A DNA stretch of 64,000 nt. It comes from Pseudomonas sp. SCB32 (GTDB lineage: Bacteria > Pseudomonadota > Gammaproteobacteria > Pseudomonadales > Pseudomonadaceae). The notes beneath the pieces were generated by a model, which was not told where the DNA came from, searched no databases, and saw nothing but the letters and a program-made list of their open reading frames with translations. The position numbers were made by a program, and so were the translations under genes. The stretch spans positions 3,782,001 through 3,846,000 of the forward strand of contig NZ_CP045118.1 in NCBI RefSeq assembly GCF_009189165.1. The letters run 5' to 3'. Below, piece after piece: positions 1 to 9,546 of this stretch (positions within the stretch are counted from its first letter, which is position 1; each line of letters opens with the position of its first letter).

Positions 1-1019
1 AGCGCGACATGCTGGTGGTGACCAAGGACCCGCTGTCCAACGGCGACGGCCTCAACGTGCTGGTGAAGCGCGAAGTGGTCGGTTTCCGCGCCAATATCGC
101 CGAGCCCAAAGGTGAGTTCGAGGAAGACGGCGAGAAGCGCTACCGCTACCGCGTCGAGCCCAACGAGATGCCCGAAGGCCTCTACCGCCTGCGCCCGAAC
201 CACCCGCTGTCGCGCAACCTCGACCACAACTGGCAGCAGGCGCTGCAGAAGACTTCCGCCGAGCGCCGCGTCGGCCTGTCGTGGGTCGCCAAGCTGCGCG
301 AGGAACGCCTGGAGCTGACCGCCACCAGCGAGGAAGGCGTCACCGCCAGCGTCGCCCTGGACGGCCCGTTCGGCGTCGCCAACAAGCCGGAACAGGCACT
401 GGACCAGTTGCACGACCTGCTCGGCCAACTGGGCACCACCCAGTACCACGCTGACAGCATCGAGCTGGACACCCCGCAGGCCTTCTTCATCCCCAATTCT
501 CAGCTCAAGTCGCTGCGCCGCGAAGCCATCGAGGCGCTCACCGAAGCCCGTGTTCAGGCCCACCCGCGCGGTGGCCGCAAGGCCGAGACCAGCCCGCCGC
601 CGGTATACCCGGAGTCGCACCTGTCCTTCCTTTTCAACGTCTACAACGAGAAGGCCCGCGCGTTCTACCACCGCCACGGCGTGCAGCTGATCGACGCCGC
701 CTACGAGGCCCACGAGGAAACCGGCGAAGTGCCGGTGATGATCACCAAGCACTGCCTGCGCTTCTCCTTCAACCTGTGCCCGAAACAGGCCAAGGGCGTC
801 ACCGGCGTGCGCACCAAGGTGCAGCCGATGCAGCTGATCCACGGCGACGAAGTGCTGACCCTGAAGTTCGACTGCAAACCGTGCGAGATGCACGTGATCG
901 GCAAGATCAAGGGCCACATCCTCGGCCTGCCGCAGCCGGGCAGCGACGGCGTGAGCAACATCGTCGGGCAGATCAGCCCGGAAGACCTGCTCAAGACCAT
1001 TCGCAAGCCGGCGCATTGA
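1..1019 (+). CDS. rlhA: Peptidase U32-family rRNA hydroxylase, C-terminal part (5' end outside window)
   Basis: The reading frame is open from the first base and ends at 1019, so only the C-terminal ~338 residues are present. The sequence resembles YdcP/RlhA, the U32-family protein needed for 5-hydroxycytidine at C2501 of 23S rRNA. Four cysteines fit an iron-sulfur ligand set: two in the stretch CLRFSFNLC and two in CKPC near the C-terminus. The family assignment is by recognition of this C-terminal half and the start cannot be judged. REP-like DNA follows the stop. Confidence 0.8.
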   Translation, partial: RDMLVVTKDPLSNGDGLNVLVKREVVGFRANIAEPKGEFEEDGEKRYRYRVEPNEMPEGLYRLRPNHPLSRNLDHNWQQALQKTSAERRVGLSWVAKLREERLELTATSEEGVTASVALDGPFGVANKPEQALDQLHDLLGQLGTTQYHADSIELDTPQAFFIPNSQLKSLRREAIEALTEARVQAHPRGGRKAETSPPPVYPESHLSFLFNVYNEKARAFYHRHGVQLIDAAYEAHEETGEVPVMITKHCLRFSFNLCPKQAKGVTGVRTKVQPMQLIHGDEVLTLKFDCKPCEMHVIGKIKGHILGLPQPGSDGVSNIVGQISPEDLLKTIRKPAH

Positions 1020-1035
1020 GGCCGGCTGTCACCTT

Positions 1036-1130
1036 CACTGTAGGAGCGAGCTTGCTCGCGAACAGCCCTGGCGCCTGAGCTGCCGGGAAATTCGTTCGCG
1101 AGCAAGAACTAGGCGTCCCCCTCACTCCTA
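1036..1130. repeat. REP-type inverted repeat pair
   Basis: The block opens with GTAGGAGCGAGCTTGCTCGC and closes with the inverse theme (GCGAGCAAG, then CACTCCTACA). A similar block in the opposite orientation lies at 11594-11690, including the GACGCCCAGT-like inner sequence. This is the usual Pseudomonas REP/BIME arrangement in an intergenic gap and no gene is visible here. Confidence 0.75.
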
Positions 1131-1170
1131 CAAAGAGCAATCCCCCTGCGCAATTCCCCGATCCCCCGCT

Positions 1171-1584
1171 ATGATCGGGAACATGACCTCCACTCCCCCG
1201 CTCCGCCAGCAATGCCCACCCGGTGCCTGCGACTGCCACCGCGAGCGACTGCTGGAGAATCCCAATGCTGATATGCGCATCCTGCTGCTGACCCGGCACG
1301 AGGAGCAGCGACTGCTGGAGCGTCTGGAAAACCTGAAAGACCTGGCCGACCTCGAGCGCATGCAGCACAAGCTCTTCGAGCAGCTCGGCATCCGCCTGCA
1401 CATCGCCCCCGGCTTCAACGAAGTGCGGACCACGCGCGGCATCGAGTTCGACTTCGACGAGCAGCCCGGCCTCTGCCGCAAGACCCGCCAGGCCATCCCC
1501 GCCGCGATCCGCCGGAGCATGGAGAAGAACCCGGAAATCGCCTGGCGCCTGCTGGACTCCCACGATCTGCTAGGCGGGCTCTGA
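1171..1584 (+). CDS. Conserved hypothetical protein with CPPGACDC motif
   Basis: A 137-residue protein I do not recognise functionally. It has a cysteine-rich N-terminal motif (CPPGACDCHRERL), a charged helical middle (EEQRLLERLENLKDL) and a C-terminal half ending AWRLLDSHDLLGGL. The cysteines could bind metal or an iron-sulfur cluster, which is inference only. The start is uncertain: ATG at 1171 has no Shine-Dalgarno sequence, while ATG at 1183 follows a GGGA at short spacing. Codon use matches the neighbours, so it is probably a real gene. Confidence 0.6.
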   Translation: MIGNMTSTPPLRQQCPPGACDCHRERLLENPNADMRILLLTRHEEQRLLERLENLKDLADLERMQHKLFEQLGIRLHIAPGFNEVRTTRGIEFDFDEQPGLCRKTRQAIPAAIRRSMEKNPEIAWRLLDSHDLLGGL

Positions 1585-1720
1585 TAGCCATTCTTCAGGA
1601 GCGCCCAAGCACGCTGATCGCGGACAAGGTCCGCCCAGGCCAGCAACGTAGGAGAGGATCTTATCCGCGATCCGGCCGCCAGACCGGCCACAGCCGATAT
1701 CGCAGACGAAGCCGGCAGCC

Positions 1721-2341
1721 CTACTCCTTCGCGGCCCGCATCGCCCCGGCCAACTCCGAACTACCGCGCTGCTCCAGCTCCCCGGCAGCACCCAGCCGAT
1801 CACGATCCTCCTTGTTCTGGCTCAGCTTGGACTTGCCGACAATCTGGCCAATCTCCACCTCGATGCCGACGATATTCGCCAGCATCCCGCTGATGAACTC
1901 CGGCGTGGAATCGCTCATCTTCCACGGCCGCTCCTCGCCCGCCTCATGGGTGCGGGTCAGGCGCCCGACCAGGCCGCGCACGAAGCGCTCCTCGTCCATC
2001 ACCGTCAGGCGGCCGCGCACATGCACCACCTGGTAGTTCCAGGTCGGCACCTGGCGGTGCTCCTCGTGCTTGCTCGGATACCAGTTGGGCGAGACATAGG
2101 CGTGGTCGCCACGGAAGATCACCAACACCTCCTCCCCGTCGGCCTCCCGCCACACCGGGTTATTTCGCGCGACGTGGGCGCGCAGCAACGGCTTCTCGCC
2201 GTCCAGCGCCAGCTCGAAGGGCAGGTGATTGGCATCCAGCACGCCGCCATGGGCGGTCACCAGGATGCCCAGCGGATGCTCGCGGATCAGCCGGTTCAGC
2301 TCGTCCGGGCGGTTTTCCTCAAAGTGTGCAGGTACGTACAT
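1721..2341 (-). CDS. PaiB-type FMN-binding protein
   Basis: A 206-residue protein of the PaiB/FMN-binding family (split-barrel flavoprotein fold, often annotated as negative transcriptional regulator). The opening MYVPAHFEE, the HLPFELALDG segment, HVARNNPVW and YVSPNWYPSKHEEHRQVPTWNYQVVHVRG are family signatures. A GAGG six bases upstream of the ATG supports this start. The role in Pseudomonas is not established; homologues are linked to polyamine metabolism or to flavin-dependent redox. It is transcribed alone, away from the diguanylate cyclase at 2547. Confidence 0.85.
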   Translation of the reverse strand: MYVPAHFEENRPDELNRLIREHPLGILVTAHGGVLDANHLPFELALDGEKPLLRAHVARNNPVWREADGEEVLVIFRGDHAYVSPNWYPSKHEEHRQVPTWNYQVVHVRGRLTVMDEERFVRGLVGRLTRTHEAGEERPWKMSDSTPEFISGMLANIVGIEVEIGQIVGKSKLSQNKEDRDRLGAAGELEQRGSSELAGAMRAAKE

Positions 2342-2546
2342 GGGGGGCCTCGAAACCAGGGAATGCCACCATCATGCCGATGCATTGGCACTCCATAAAG
2401 ATCCATCACTGGCGAAGATGAAAGATCCAATTCAGCCGTATGTTCGCTGCGATGTATACCAACCTGCTGGACGGCGGTCGTGCCGCCCCCTACTCTAGCC
2501 ACTGGCCAGCATTCGCCCAGGACGGCAGACACAGGCTCCCACCCCG

Positions 2547-3740
2547 ATGACCCTACCCGAGTATCCCGCCGAGCCTTCCCGGCAGTTCCAGGGGAAGATG
2601 CCGCCAAGCCTGCAAGCCGCCTACAAGGCCTATGTAATCCAGCATTACCGGCGCTTCCTGCTGGCGATCAACTTCATCGCCATGGCGGCCTACGACTCCT
2701 ACGTGCTGGCCGACGCGCTGCTGATCCCGGACATGGTCAAGGAGTCGCTGCTCCTGCGCGCCGGCCTGAGCCTGATCGGCCTGCTCAACATCTTCCTGGT
2801 ATTCCGCTTCAGCCGCAGCGTGCTGGTGATGGACCTGCTGATGCCGGTGCACGACATCATCTCCACCCTTGCCTGGTTCGAGCTGCTCAAGCGCAGCGCC
2901 TCGCCCGACGTGCCCTTCTTCCTCTATGCCTCGGTGGTCTTCATCCTCCTCGGCAACCTGGGGGTGCGCTATTCGTTCAAGGGCATCGCGCTGATCTCGG
3001 CGGTCATCTCGACCATCATTCTCTACAACGTCTGGCTGATCCACCACGGCGCGGCCAAACCCGTGCTGACCTTCACCCTGGTCTACCTGCCAGTGGCGCT
3101 GTTCAGCCTGTTCATCAGCTGGACCAACATCAGGGGCGTGCGCCAGGCCTTCCTCGCCGACCAGGAAGAACGCCGCCAGCGGGTCGAACTGGATGCGCTC
3201 AACCTGCGCCTGCAGGAGCTGGCCAGCACTGACGCGCTGACTGGCGTCGGCAACCGCCGCGCCCTGGACGCCCAGCTCAAGGCCAGCTGGGACGGCATGC
3301 GCGCCCACGGTCGCCCCTTCGCCCTGTTGCTGGTGGATATTGACTACTTCAAGCCCTACAACGACCATTTCGGCCACCAGACAGGCGACCGCTGCCTGTG
3401 CCGCGTGGCCGAATCCCTGGTGGGCAGCCTGCGCGGAGGTCGTGCCAGCGTCTATCGTTATGGCGGTGAGGAGTTTGTCGTGCTGCTCGAATCCGGCAGC
3501 GTCGACGACCTGCGTCGTGTGGCCGAGCGCTTGCGCGAGCAGGTGGCCAGCCTGAACATAGAACACCTGCACCGACCCGACGCCCTGCGGCACCTCACCA
3601 TCAGCCTCGGGGGGGCGATGGCCAATGAGGAGGGCCTGAACCAACCGCGCGATCTGCTCGCGCGATGCGACCAACGCCTTTACTGCGCCAAGCAGGACGG
3701 ACGCAACCGCGTGCAACTCAGTGGTCCGTCGCCGGACTGA
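2547..3740 (+). CDS. Membrane diguanylate cyclase (GGDEF)
   Basis: Makes c-di-GMP from two GTP. About five or six membrane segments occupy residues 30-200, with a GGDEF domain from about 225 to 395. Active-site residues are present: DALTGVGNRR, LLVDIDYFKPYND and YRYGGEEFVVL. The inhibitory I-site (RxxD five residues before GGEEF) is absent, with GGRA in that place, so product inhibition through that site is not expected. ATG 2547 has no clear ribosome site; ATG 2598 follows AGGGGAAG and is an alternative. The next cyclase begins about 115 bases downstream, so co-transcription is possible. Confidence 0.88.
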   Translation: MTLPEYPAEPSRQFQGKMPPSLQAAYKAYVIQHYRRFLLAINFIAMAAYDSYVLADALLIPDMVKESLLLRAGLSLIGLLNIFLVFRFSRSVLVMDLLMPVHDIISTLAWFELLKRSASPDVPFFLYASVVFILLGNLGVRYSFKGIALISAVISTIILYNVWLIHHGAAKPVLTFTLVYLPVALFSLFISWTNIRGVRQAFLADQEERRQRVELDALNLRLQELASTDALTGVGNRRALDAQLKASWDGMRAHGRPFALLLVDIDYFKPYNDHFGHQTGDRCLCRVAESLVGSLRGGRASVYRYGGEEFVVLLESGSVDDLRRVAERLREQVASLNIEHLHRPDALRHLTISLGGAMANEEGLNQPRDLLARCDQRLYCAKQDGRNRVQLSGPSPD

Positions 3741-3856
3741 CGCACGCAACCAACCTGACGCACCCGGCCAGTATCTCAGAGCACGGCCGACGGGCGAGAC
3801 CCACGCCCGACACGCCGGGTGGCAGACGCCACCGGTACCGACCCAACGAGGCCCAT

Positions 3857-5380
3857 GTGAAACGCGACATTCGCCTTGCCGTACTTCTGCTGTCGATCAT
3901 CAGCCTGACCGTGGCGGCGGCCACCGCCTGGGAGCTGTGGTCCGCCCGCGAGCGCACCCTCGCCAAGGCCTACACGCACAACCTCAACCTGACCCAGGCG
4001 CTGGACACCTACGTCGAAGGCATCATCACCCAGAGCTCCATGCTGCTCCTGGGCCTGAGCGAACGCCTGGAGCACGACGGCACAGGCCCCGCGCAACTGG
4101 AACGCCTGCGCCGCCTGGTGCAACGCCAGCAACCCCTGCTCAACCAGCTCGACGGCATCGTCATCTACGATGACCAGGGCAACTGGCTGATGACCTCCAG
4201 CGGCGAGGTTCCGCCCGGCACCAGCAGCGCCGACCGCGCCTTCTTCATCCACCATCGCGACACGCCATCGACCGACGCCTACATCGGCGAGCCGATCCGC
4301 AGCCGCTACAACGGCAAATGGGTAATCACCGTCAGCCGCCGCTACAACCACCCCGACGGCAGCTTCGCCGGGGTCATTTCCGCGACCCTGGGCGTGGAGA
4401 CCCTCCTCCATCTGTTCGGCAAGATCGACATCGGCAGGTACGGCGCCATCGGCGTCGCCCTGAGCAACGGCCAGGTGCTGGTGCGCTTCCCGTTCCGCGA
4501 GAGCGACATGGGCCGCGTGCTCTCCCGTTCGCCGATCTTCACCGGCTACCTGGACAACGCCAACGTCGGCACCGCCACCTTCAGCTCCTCGCTGGACGGC
4601 ATCGAGCGCATCTATGCTTTCCGCAAGAACGACCGCTACCCGCTGGTGACCTCGGTTGCCCTGGGCAAGAACGAAGCCCTGGCCGCCTGGCGAGCCGATG
4701 CCCTGCGCACAGTGAGCATCGCCTCCGGCCTGCTGATCGTGATCGTCATCGTCGGCAGCCTGATGATCCTCGCGATCAAGCGCCGCATCGGCACCGAAGC
4801 CCTGCTGGTGGCGGCCCGCGAAGAGCTGCTCAAGGCCAACCGCCAGCTCGAGGTACTGGCCTCCCGCGACCCACTCACCGGCCTGCAGAACCGCCGCAGC
4901 TTCGACGACCACCTCGCCGCCGAACTGCGCCGCGCCCAGCGCGGGCGGAACCCGCTGGGCCTGTTGCTGATCGACATCGACTACTTCAAGCGCTTCAACG
5001 ATACCTACGGCCACCCCGCCGGTGACGACTGCCTGCGCAACATCGGCCAGCTGCTGGCCGACAGCGTGCGGCGCCCCGGCGACCTGACGGCGCGCTACGG
5101 CGGCGAAGAGCTCGCGGTGATCCTGCCCAACACCGACAGCGCCGGTGCGCAGGCCGTGGCCGAGCAGATCCTGCAGCACCTCTGGCAATGCAACCTGACC
5201 CACGTCGGCAGCCCGTTCGGCCGAGTGACCGCCAGCATCGGCATCGCCACTCTGGCCGCCGGTTCGGATACCTCCGCCGGGGCCCTGATCGGCGCCGCCG
5301 ACCAGGCCCTGTACCGGGCCAAGGCCGCCGGACGCAACCGCCTGGACTGCGCGCCCAGCCTCACCGGAACCGAGTCATGA
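3857..5380 (+). CDS. Sensor diguanylate cyclase with periplasmic PDC/CACHE domain
   Basis: A 507-residue GGDEF enzyme. One N-terminal membrane segment (LAVLLLSIISLTVAAA) and a second near residue 290 (SGLLIVIVIVGSLMI) bracket a periplasmic double-PDC-like sensor domain typical of small-molecule receptors. The cytoplasmic GGDEF domain has DPLTGLQNRR, LLIDIDYFKRFND and RYGGEELAVIL. RPGD five residues before GGEEL is an intact inhibitory I-site. I chose GTG 3857 because GAGG lies five bases upstream and the membrane segment starts at once. Its stop overlaps the sirtuin start by four bases. Confidence 0.88.
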   Translation: MKRDIRLAVLLLSIISLTVAAATAWELWSARERTLAKAYTHNLNLTQALDTYVEGIITQSSMLLLGLSERLEHDGTGPAQLERLRRLVQRQQPLLNQLDGIVIYDDQGNWLMTSSGEVPPGTSSADRAFFIHHRDTPSTDAYIGEPIRSRYNGKWVITVSRRYNHPDGSFAGVISATLGVETLLHLFGKIDIGRYGAIGVALSNGQVLVRFPFRESDMGRVLSRSPIFTGYLDNANVGTATFSSSLDGIERIYAFRKNDRYPLVTSVALGKNEALAAWRADALRTVSIASGLLIVIVIVGSLMILAIKRRIGTEALLVAAREELLKANRQLEVLASRDPLTGLQNRRSFDDHLAAELRRAQRGRNPLGLLLIDIDYFKRFNDTYGHPAGDDCLRNIGQLLADSVRRPGDLTARYGGEELAVILPNTDSAGAQAVAEQILQHLWQCNLTHVGSPFGRVTASIGIATLAAGSDTSAGALIGAADQALYRAKAAGRNRLDCAPSLTGTES

Positions 5381-6153
5381 CCTTCGCCCCCGCCCTCCTC
5401 GATGCCCTGCGCAACGCCCGGCATGTGGTGGTTTTCACTGGCGCCGGGGTTTCCGCCGAAAGCGGCATTCCCACCTTCCGCGACCGCCTCACCGGTCTCT
5501 GGGCACGTTTCGAGCCCTCCCGCCTGGCCACCGCCGATGCTTTCCGCGCCGACCCATCACTGGTCTGGGGCTGGTACCAGTGGCGGCGCAGTATCGTCCA
5601 CCGCGCACGCCCCAATCCCGCGCACCTGGCCATCGCCGCGCTGGCAGCCAAGGTGCCGCAACTGACCCTGGTCACCCAGAACGTCGACGACCTCCACGAG
5701 CGCGCCGGCAGCGCCTCCGTCATTCACCTGCACGGCCAGCTCGAACGCCCGCGCTGCTTCACCTGCCAGCGCGAGCCGGATGAGCCGCTGCCGGTCCCCG
5801 ACGAACCCGAGGCCGGCCGGCACGTCACCCCGCCCGCCTGCGCCCATTGCGGTGGCCCGTTGCGCCCTGGCGTGGTGTGGTTCGGCGAAAGCCTGCCGCT
5901 GAACGCGCTGACCCACGCCTTTGAAGCCGCCGAAGACTGCGACCTGCTGATCTCGGTCGGCACCTCCGGCGTGGTCTACCCGGCGGCGGAAATCCCCCAG
6001 GTGGCCTGGCGCGCCGGCGCCACGCTGCTGCACATCAACCCCACGCCGGGGCCGCTGCACGGCGAACGGGATTTCGCCCTCGCCAGCGCGGCGGGTGTGG
6101 CGCTGCCGGAGTTGGTCGAGACGGCGTTCGCGGCCAGGGCAAGTAGCTCCTGA
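5377..6153 (+). CDS. cobB: NAD-dependent protein deacylase, sirtuin class III
   Basis: Removes acyl groups from lysines, consuming NAD. GAGVSAESGIPTFRD and TQNVDDLHERAG are the NAD-binding and catalytic motifs, with the active-site histidine in HLHGQLE. CFTC and CAHCG supply the zinc cysteines. YQWR gives the YxxR pair that recognises succinyl or malonyl lysine in SIRT5/CobB-like enzymes, so desuccinylation is plausible (inference). The ATG overlaps the TGA of the upstream cyclase, so the two genes are translationally coupled. Confidence 0.92.
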   Translation: MTFAPALLDALRNARHVVVFTGAGVSAESGIPTFRDRLTGLWARFEPSRLATADAFRADPSLVWGWYQWRRSIVHRARPNPAHLAIAALAAKVPQLTLVTQNVDDLHERAGSASVIHLHGQLERPRCFTCQREPDEPLPVPDEPEAGRHVTPPACAHCGGPLRPGVVWFGESLPLNALTHAFEAAEDCDLLISVGTSGVVYPAAEIPQVAWRAGATLLHINPTPGPLHGERDFALASAAGVALPELVETAFAARASSS

Positions 6154-6162
6154 TCAATCCGT

Positions 6163-6246
6163 AGGATGGCGTGGAGCGAAGCGATACCCATCGATCACGG
6201 CACCGCCAGCATGGGTATCGCCTAGGCTCCACCCATCCTACGAAGC
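6163..6246. repeat. Palindromic intergenic repeat (GTAGGATGG type)
   Basis: A GTAGGATGGCGTGGAGC arm is followed by an inverse arm ending GGCTCCACCCATCCTAC, with ATACCCAT/ATGGGTAT inside. A related arm recurs at 16825. This is a second repeat family distinct from the GTAGGAGCG REP type. It lies between the convergent sirtuin and agmatine operon and may terminate both transcripts. Confidence 0.65.
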
Positions 6247-6412
6247 TTGCTTTCCCTTGGCGTCATCCCCGCGAACGCGGCGACCCGGTTCGTAGAGCGC
6301 ATAACCCGGAACGGGTTATCCGCCATGCCTCCTACGAAGAGAGCGTCGGCGTAGACCTGTAGGAGCGGGCCACGCCCGCGATCCGCCGGCAATGTCAGCG
6401 CACAACCCCAGC

Positions 6413-7513
6413 CTAGACCGCCGGCATCTGCAAGGTCACACAGTGGATACCCCCGCCCCCGGCCGCGATGGGGTCGATGTCCAGCTGGACGACTTCCCGG
6501 TCCGGATACAGCTCACCCAGCAGCGCATGGCAATGCTCGTCCGCCTCCGCGTCGCCGAAGCGCGGCGCGATCACCCCGCCGTTCACCGGCAGGTAGTTGA
6601 TGTAGCCAGCGGCGAAGTCCGGGTTGCCTCTGTTGTACGGGCTCGGTTTGGGCTTGAGCGGCGGTGGCAGGCTATGCAGGCGTAGCGGGCGCCCGTCGGC
6701 GTCGGTCGCCGTCTTGAGTATCTCCAGATGCCGGCGGGTCACCGCGTAGTCGTAGGACTGCGGGTCGTTGTCCAGGTTGACCACCAGCACGCCCGGCTCG
6801 ACGAAGCGCGCATAGAAGTCCACGTGGGCATCGGTGATGTCCTTGCCACGAATGCCCGGCAGCCAGATCACCTTGCGCAGCCCCAAGCGCTGCTTCAGCT
6901 CCGCCTCGATGCGCGGGCGCGTCCAGCCGGGGTTGCGGTTGTCGTTGACCCAGCAGCTCTCGGTGAAGATGGCGGTGCCCTGGCCGTCCACCTCGATGCC
7001 GCCGCCCTCACCGCACAGTTTGCTGACGAACGCCTGGGCTTCCAGGTCCTCGGCCAGGGCCGCCGCCGCTTCGCCATCGCGCCCGGCCTGTTGCTTGCCA
7101 CCCCAGCCGTTGAAATTGAAATCGGCCTGGGCCAGGCCACCGGCGTCGTTCACCAGGAAGCAGCCACCGTAGTCACGGACCCAGATGTCATCCAGCGGCA
7201 GCGCCAGGAAGTCGATGTTGGGGCCGGCGCAGGCGCGTTTGGCCTCGGCCAGTTGCTCCGGCCGGCAGAGCACCGTCACCGGCTGGAACTCGGCGATGGT
7301 GCGGGCGAGCCGCACCACCGTCGCGTTCACCGCACCCGCCCAGTCCTTCCAGATCTCGGGCGACGCCGCATAGGCGACGAACACCCGCTCCTGCCGGCGG
7401 TGCTCGTCGGGCATGTACCAGCGCTCCGTCGCCAGCGCGACGCGGCCCAGGCCCAGTCCGAACCCCGTCGCCAGCGTCATGCCGGCGCCGAGCAGGTTCC
7501 TGCGAGTCATCAT
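6413..7513 (-). CDS. agu2A': Tat-exported agmatine deiminase-family protein (Agu2A'-like)
   Basis: Last gene of the four-gene agmatine operon, 366 residues. The N-terminus MMTRRNLLGAG plus a hydrophobic stretch ending ALA is a twin-arginine export signal, so this deiminase should act in the periplasm. The fold is porphyromonas-type peptidylarginine deiminase/agmatine deiminase: DDIWVRDYGG, the FNGWGGK motif, GEGGGIEVDG, and the catalytic cysteine in GGGGIHCVTLQMP. GAGGAG lies five bases before the first ATG. It resembles the cytoplasmic paralogue at 9546. Periplasmic conversion of agmatine to N-carbamoylputrescine is inferred, not shown. Confidence 0.85.
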   Translation of the reverse strand: MMTRRNLLGAGMTLATGFGLGLGRVALATERWYMPDEHRRQERVFVAYAASPEIWKDWAGAVNATVVRLARTIAEFQPVTVLCRPEQLAEAKRACAGPNIDFLALPLDDIWVRDYGGCFLVNDAGGLAQADFNFNGWGGKQQAGRDGEAAAALAEDLEAQAFVSKLCGEGGGIEVDGQGTAIFTESCWVNDNRNPGWTRPRIEAELKQRLGLRKVIWLPGIRGKDITDAHVDFYARFVEPGVLVVNLDNDPQSYDYAVTRRHLEILKTATDADGRPLRLHSLPPPLKPKPSPYNRGNPDFAAGYINYLPVNGGVIAPRFGDAEADEHCHALLGELYPDREVVQLDIDPIAAGGGGIHCVTLQMPAV

Positions 7514-7522
7514 GTCGTCTCC

Positions 7523-8635
7523 TCAGCTTCCGGTGCCGGTGCCGGTGCCGGTGCCGGTCTTGAAACTTGTCCAGGTGCGCATCCGCGCACGCATGTCGCG
7601 CTGCGGAATGTCCTTGCCGGGGAATAGCCGCGCATAGGCCTTCTCATCAAGATAGATGTCCGGATTGTTGCGCATGCTCGCGTCCACCATCGGCCGCGCC
7701 TTGGCATTGGAGGTCGGGTAGCCGGTGGCGTTGCTGATTGCCGCCATCACCTGCGGGCGCATCAGGTAGTTGATCAGCGCATAGGCGTATTCCGGGTGCG
7801 GCGCGTCGGCGGGAATCGCCATGGTGTCCATCCACACCGAGGTGCCTTCGCGTGGTACGCGATACTCGAAGCGCTCCTTCTTGCCCGCCTCGTCGGCGGC
7901 GCGCTGCGACTGGATCACGTCACCGCTGTAGCCCAGCGACAGGCACAGGTCGCCGTTGACCAGCTGGGTGACCGGCTGCGACTGGAACTTGCGGATATAC
8001 GGGCGGATGCCATTGAGCACCGCCAGCGCGTCGGCCAGGTCCTCCGGCTTGCCGCTGCGCGGGTCACGCCCCAGGTAATTGAGCACCACCGCGAGCACTT
8101 CGTCCGGCGAGTCGATCAGCGAGATGCCGCAGTCAGCGAAATGCTTGGCCAACTCCGGCTTGAACAGCAGGTCGAGGCTGTTTACCGGCGCGTCACTCAT
8201 GCGCTGGTCGATCTTCGCGCGGTTGAAGGTCAGGCCGATGCTGCCCCAGGTGTAGGGCACCACGGCGTGGCGCGAATACGGGTACTTGCTCTGCAGGTTC
8301 TGAAGGCCCGGCTCGATGTCGCCCAGGTGCTCCAGTTTGCTGTCATCCAGCTTCTGCAGCGCACCGGCGCGCATCAGCCGCTCGGCCACGGTGTCGCCGG
8401 GGAAGACCAGGTCATAGCCGCTGTGCCCGGCCATCATCTTGGCCTCCAGCGTCTCGCTGCCGTCCATCACGTCATAGATCACCCGGATGCCGGTCTCACG
8501 AGTGAAACCGTCGAGGGTGTCAGGGGCGAAGTAGTCCGCCCAGTTGAACAGGCGCAGGACCTTTTCCTCCGCCGCCGCAGGTTGCAGGGCGCAAGCCAGG
8601 GACAGGCCCAGCGCGCCGATCAGCATCGATTTCAT
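7523..8635 (-). CDS. agu2C: Periplasmic polyamine-binding protein (Agu2C-like, PotF/SpuD family)
   Basis: A 370-residue solute-binding protein. A signal peptide ends ALQPAAA, then VLRLFNWADYFAPDTLDGF is the PotD/PotF family start. Later signatures are SGYDLVFPGD, VPYTWGSIGL and GYPTSNAKARPMV. No ABC permease or ATPase is linked, so it probably feeds a transporter encoded elsewhere or acts as a sensor partner. The C-terminus ends KTGTGTGTGTGS, encoded by a hexamer repeat; the paralogue at 61485 stops at KTGT. GGGAG precedes the ATG, two bases after the upstream stop. Confidence 0.88.
   Translation of the reverse strand: MKSMLIGALGLSLACALQPAAAEEKVLRLFNWADYFAPDTLDGFTRETGIRVIYDVMDGSETLEAKMMAGHSGYDLVFPGDTVAERLMRAGALQKLDDSKLEHLGDIEPGLQNLQSKYPYSRHAVVPYTWGSIGLTFNRAKIDQRMSDAPVNSLDLLFKPELAKHFADCGISLIDSPDEVLAVVLNYLGRDPRSGKPEDLADALAVLNGIRPYIRKFQSQPVTQLVNGDLCLSLGYSGDVIQSQRAADEAGKKERFEYRVPREGTSVWMDTMAIPADAPHPEYAYALINYLMRPQVMAAISNATGYPTSNAKARPMVDASMRNNPDIYLDEKAYARLFPGKDIPQRDMRARMRTWTSFKTGTGTGTGTGS
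7530..7558 (-). repeat. Hexanucleotide tandem repeat inside a CDS end
   Basis: About 4.8 perfect copies of CCGGTG (plus-strand sense) lie at the 3' end of the polyamine-binding gene and encode alternating Thr-Gly at the C-terminus. A change of one unit keeps the frame and adds or removes two residues. Confidence 0.9.
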
Positions 8636-8637
8636 GG

Positions 8638-9545
<908 letters not shown>

Positions 9546-9546
<1 letters not shown>

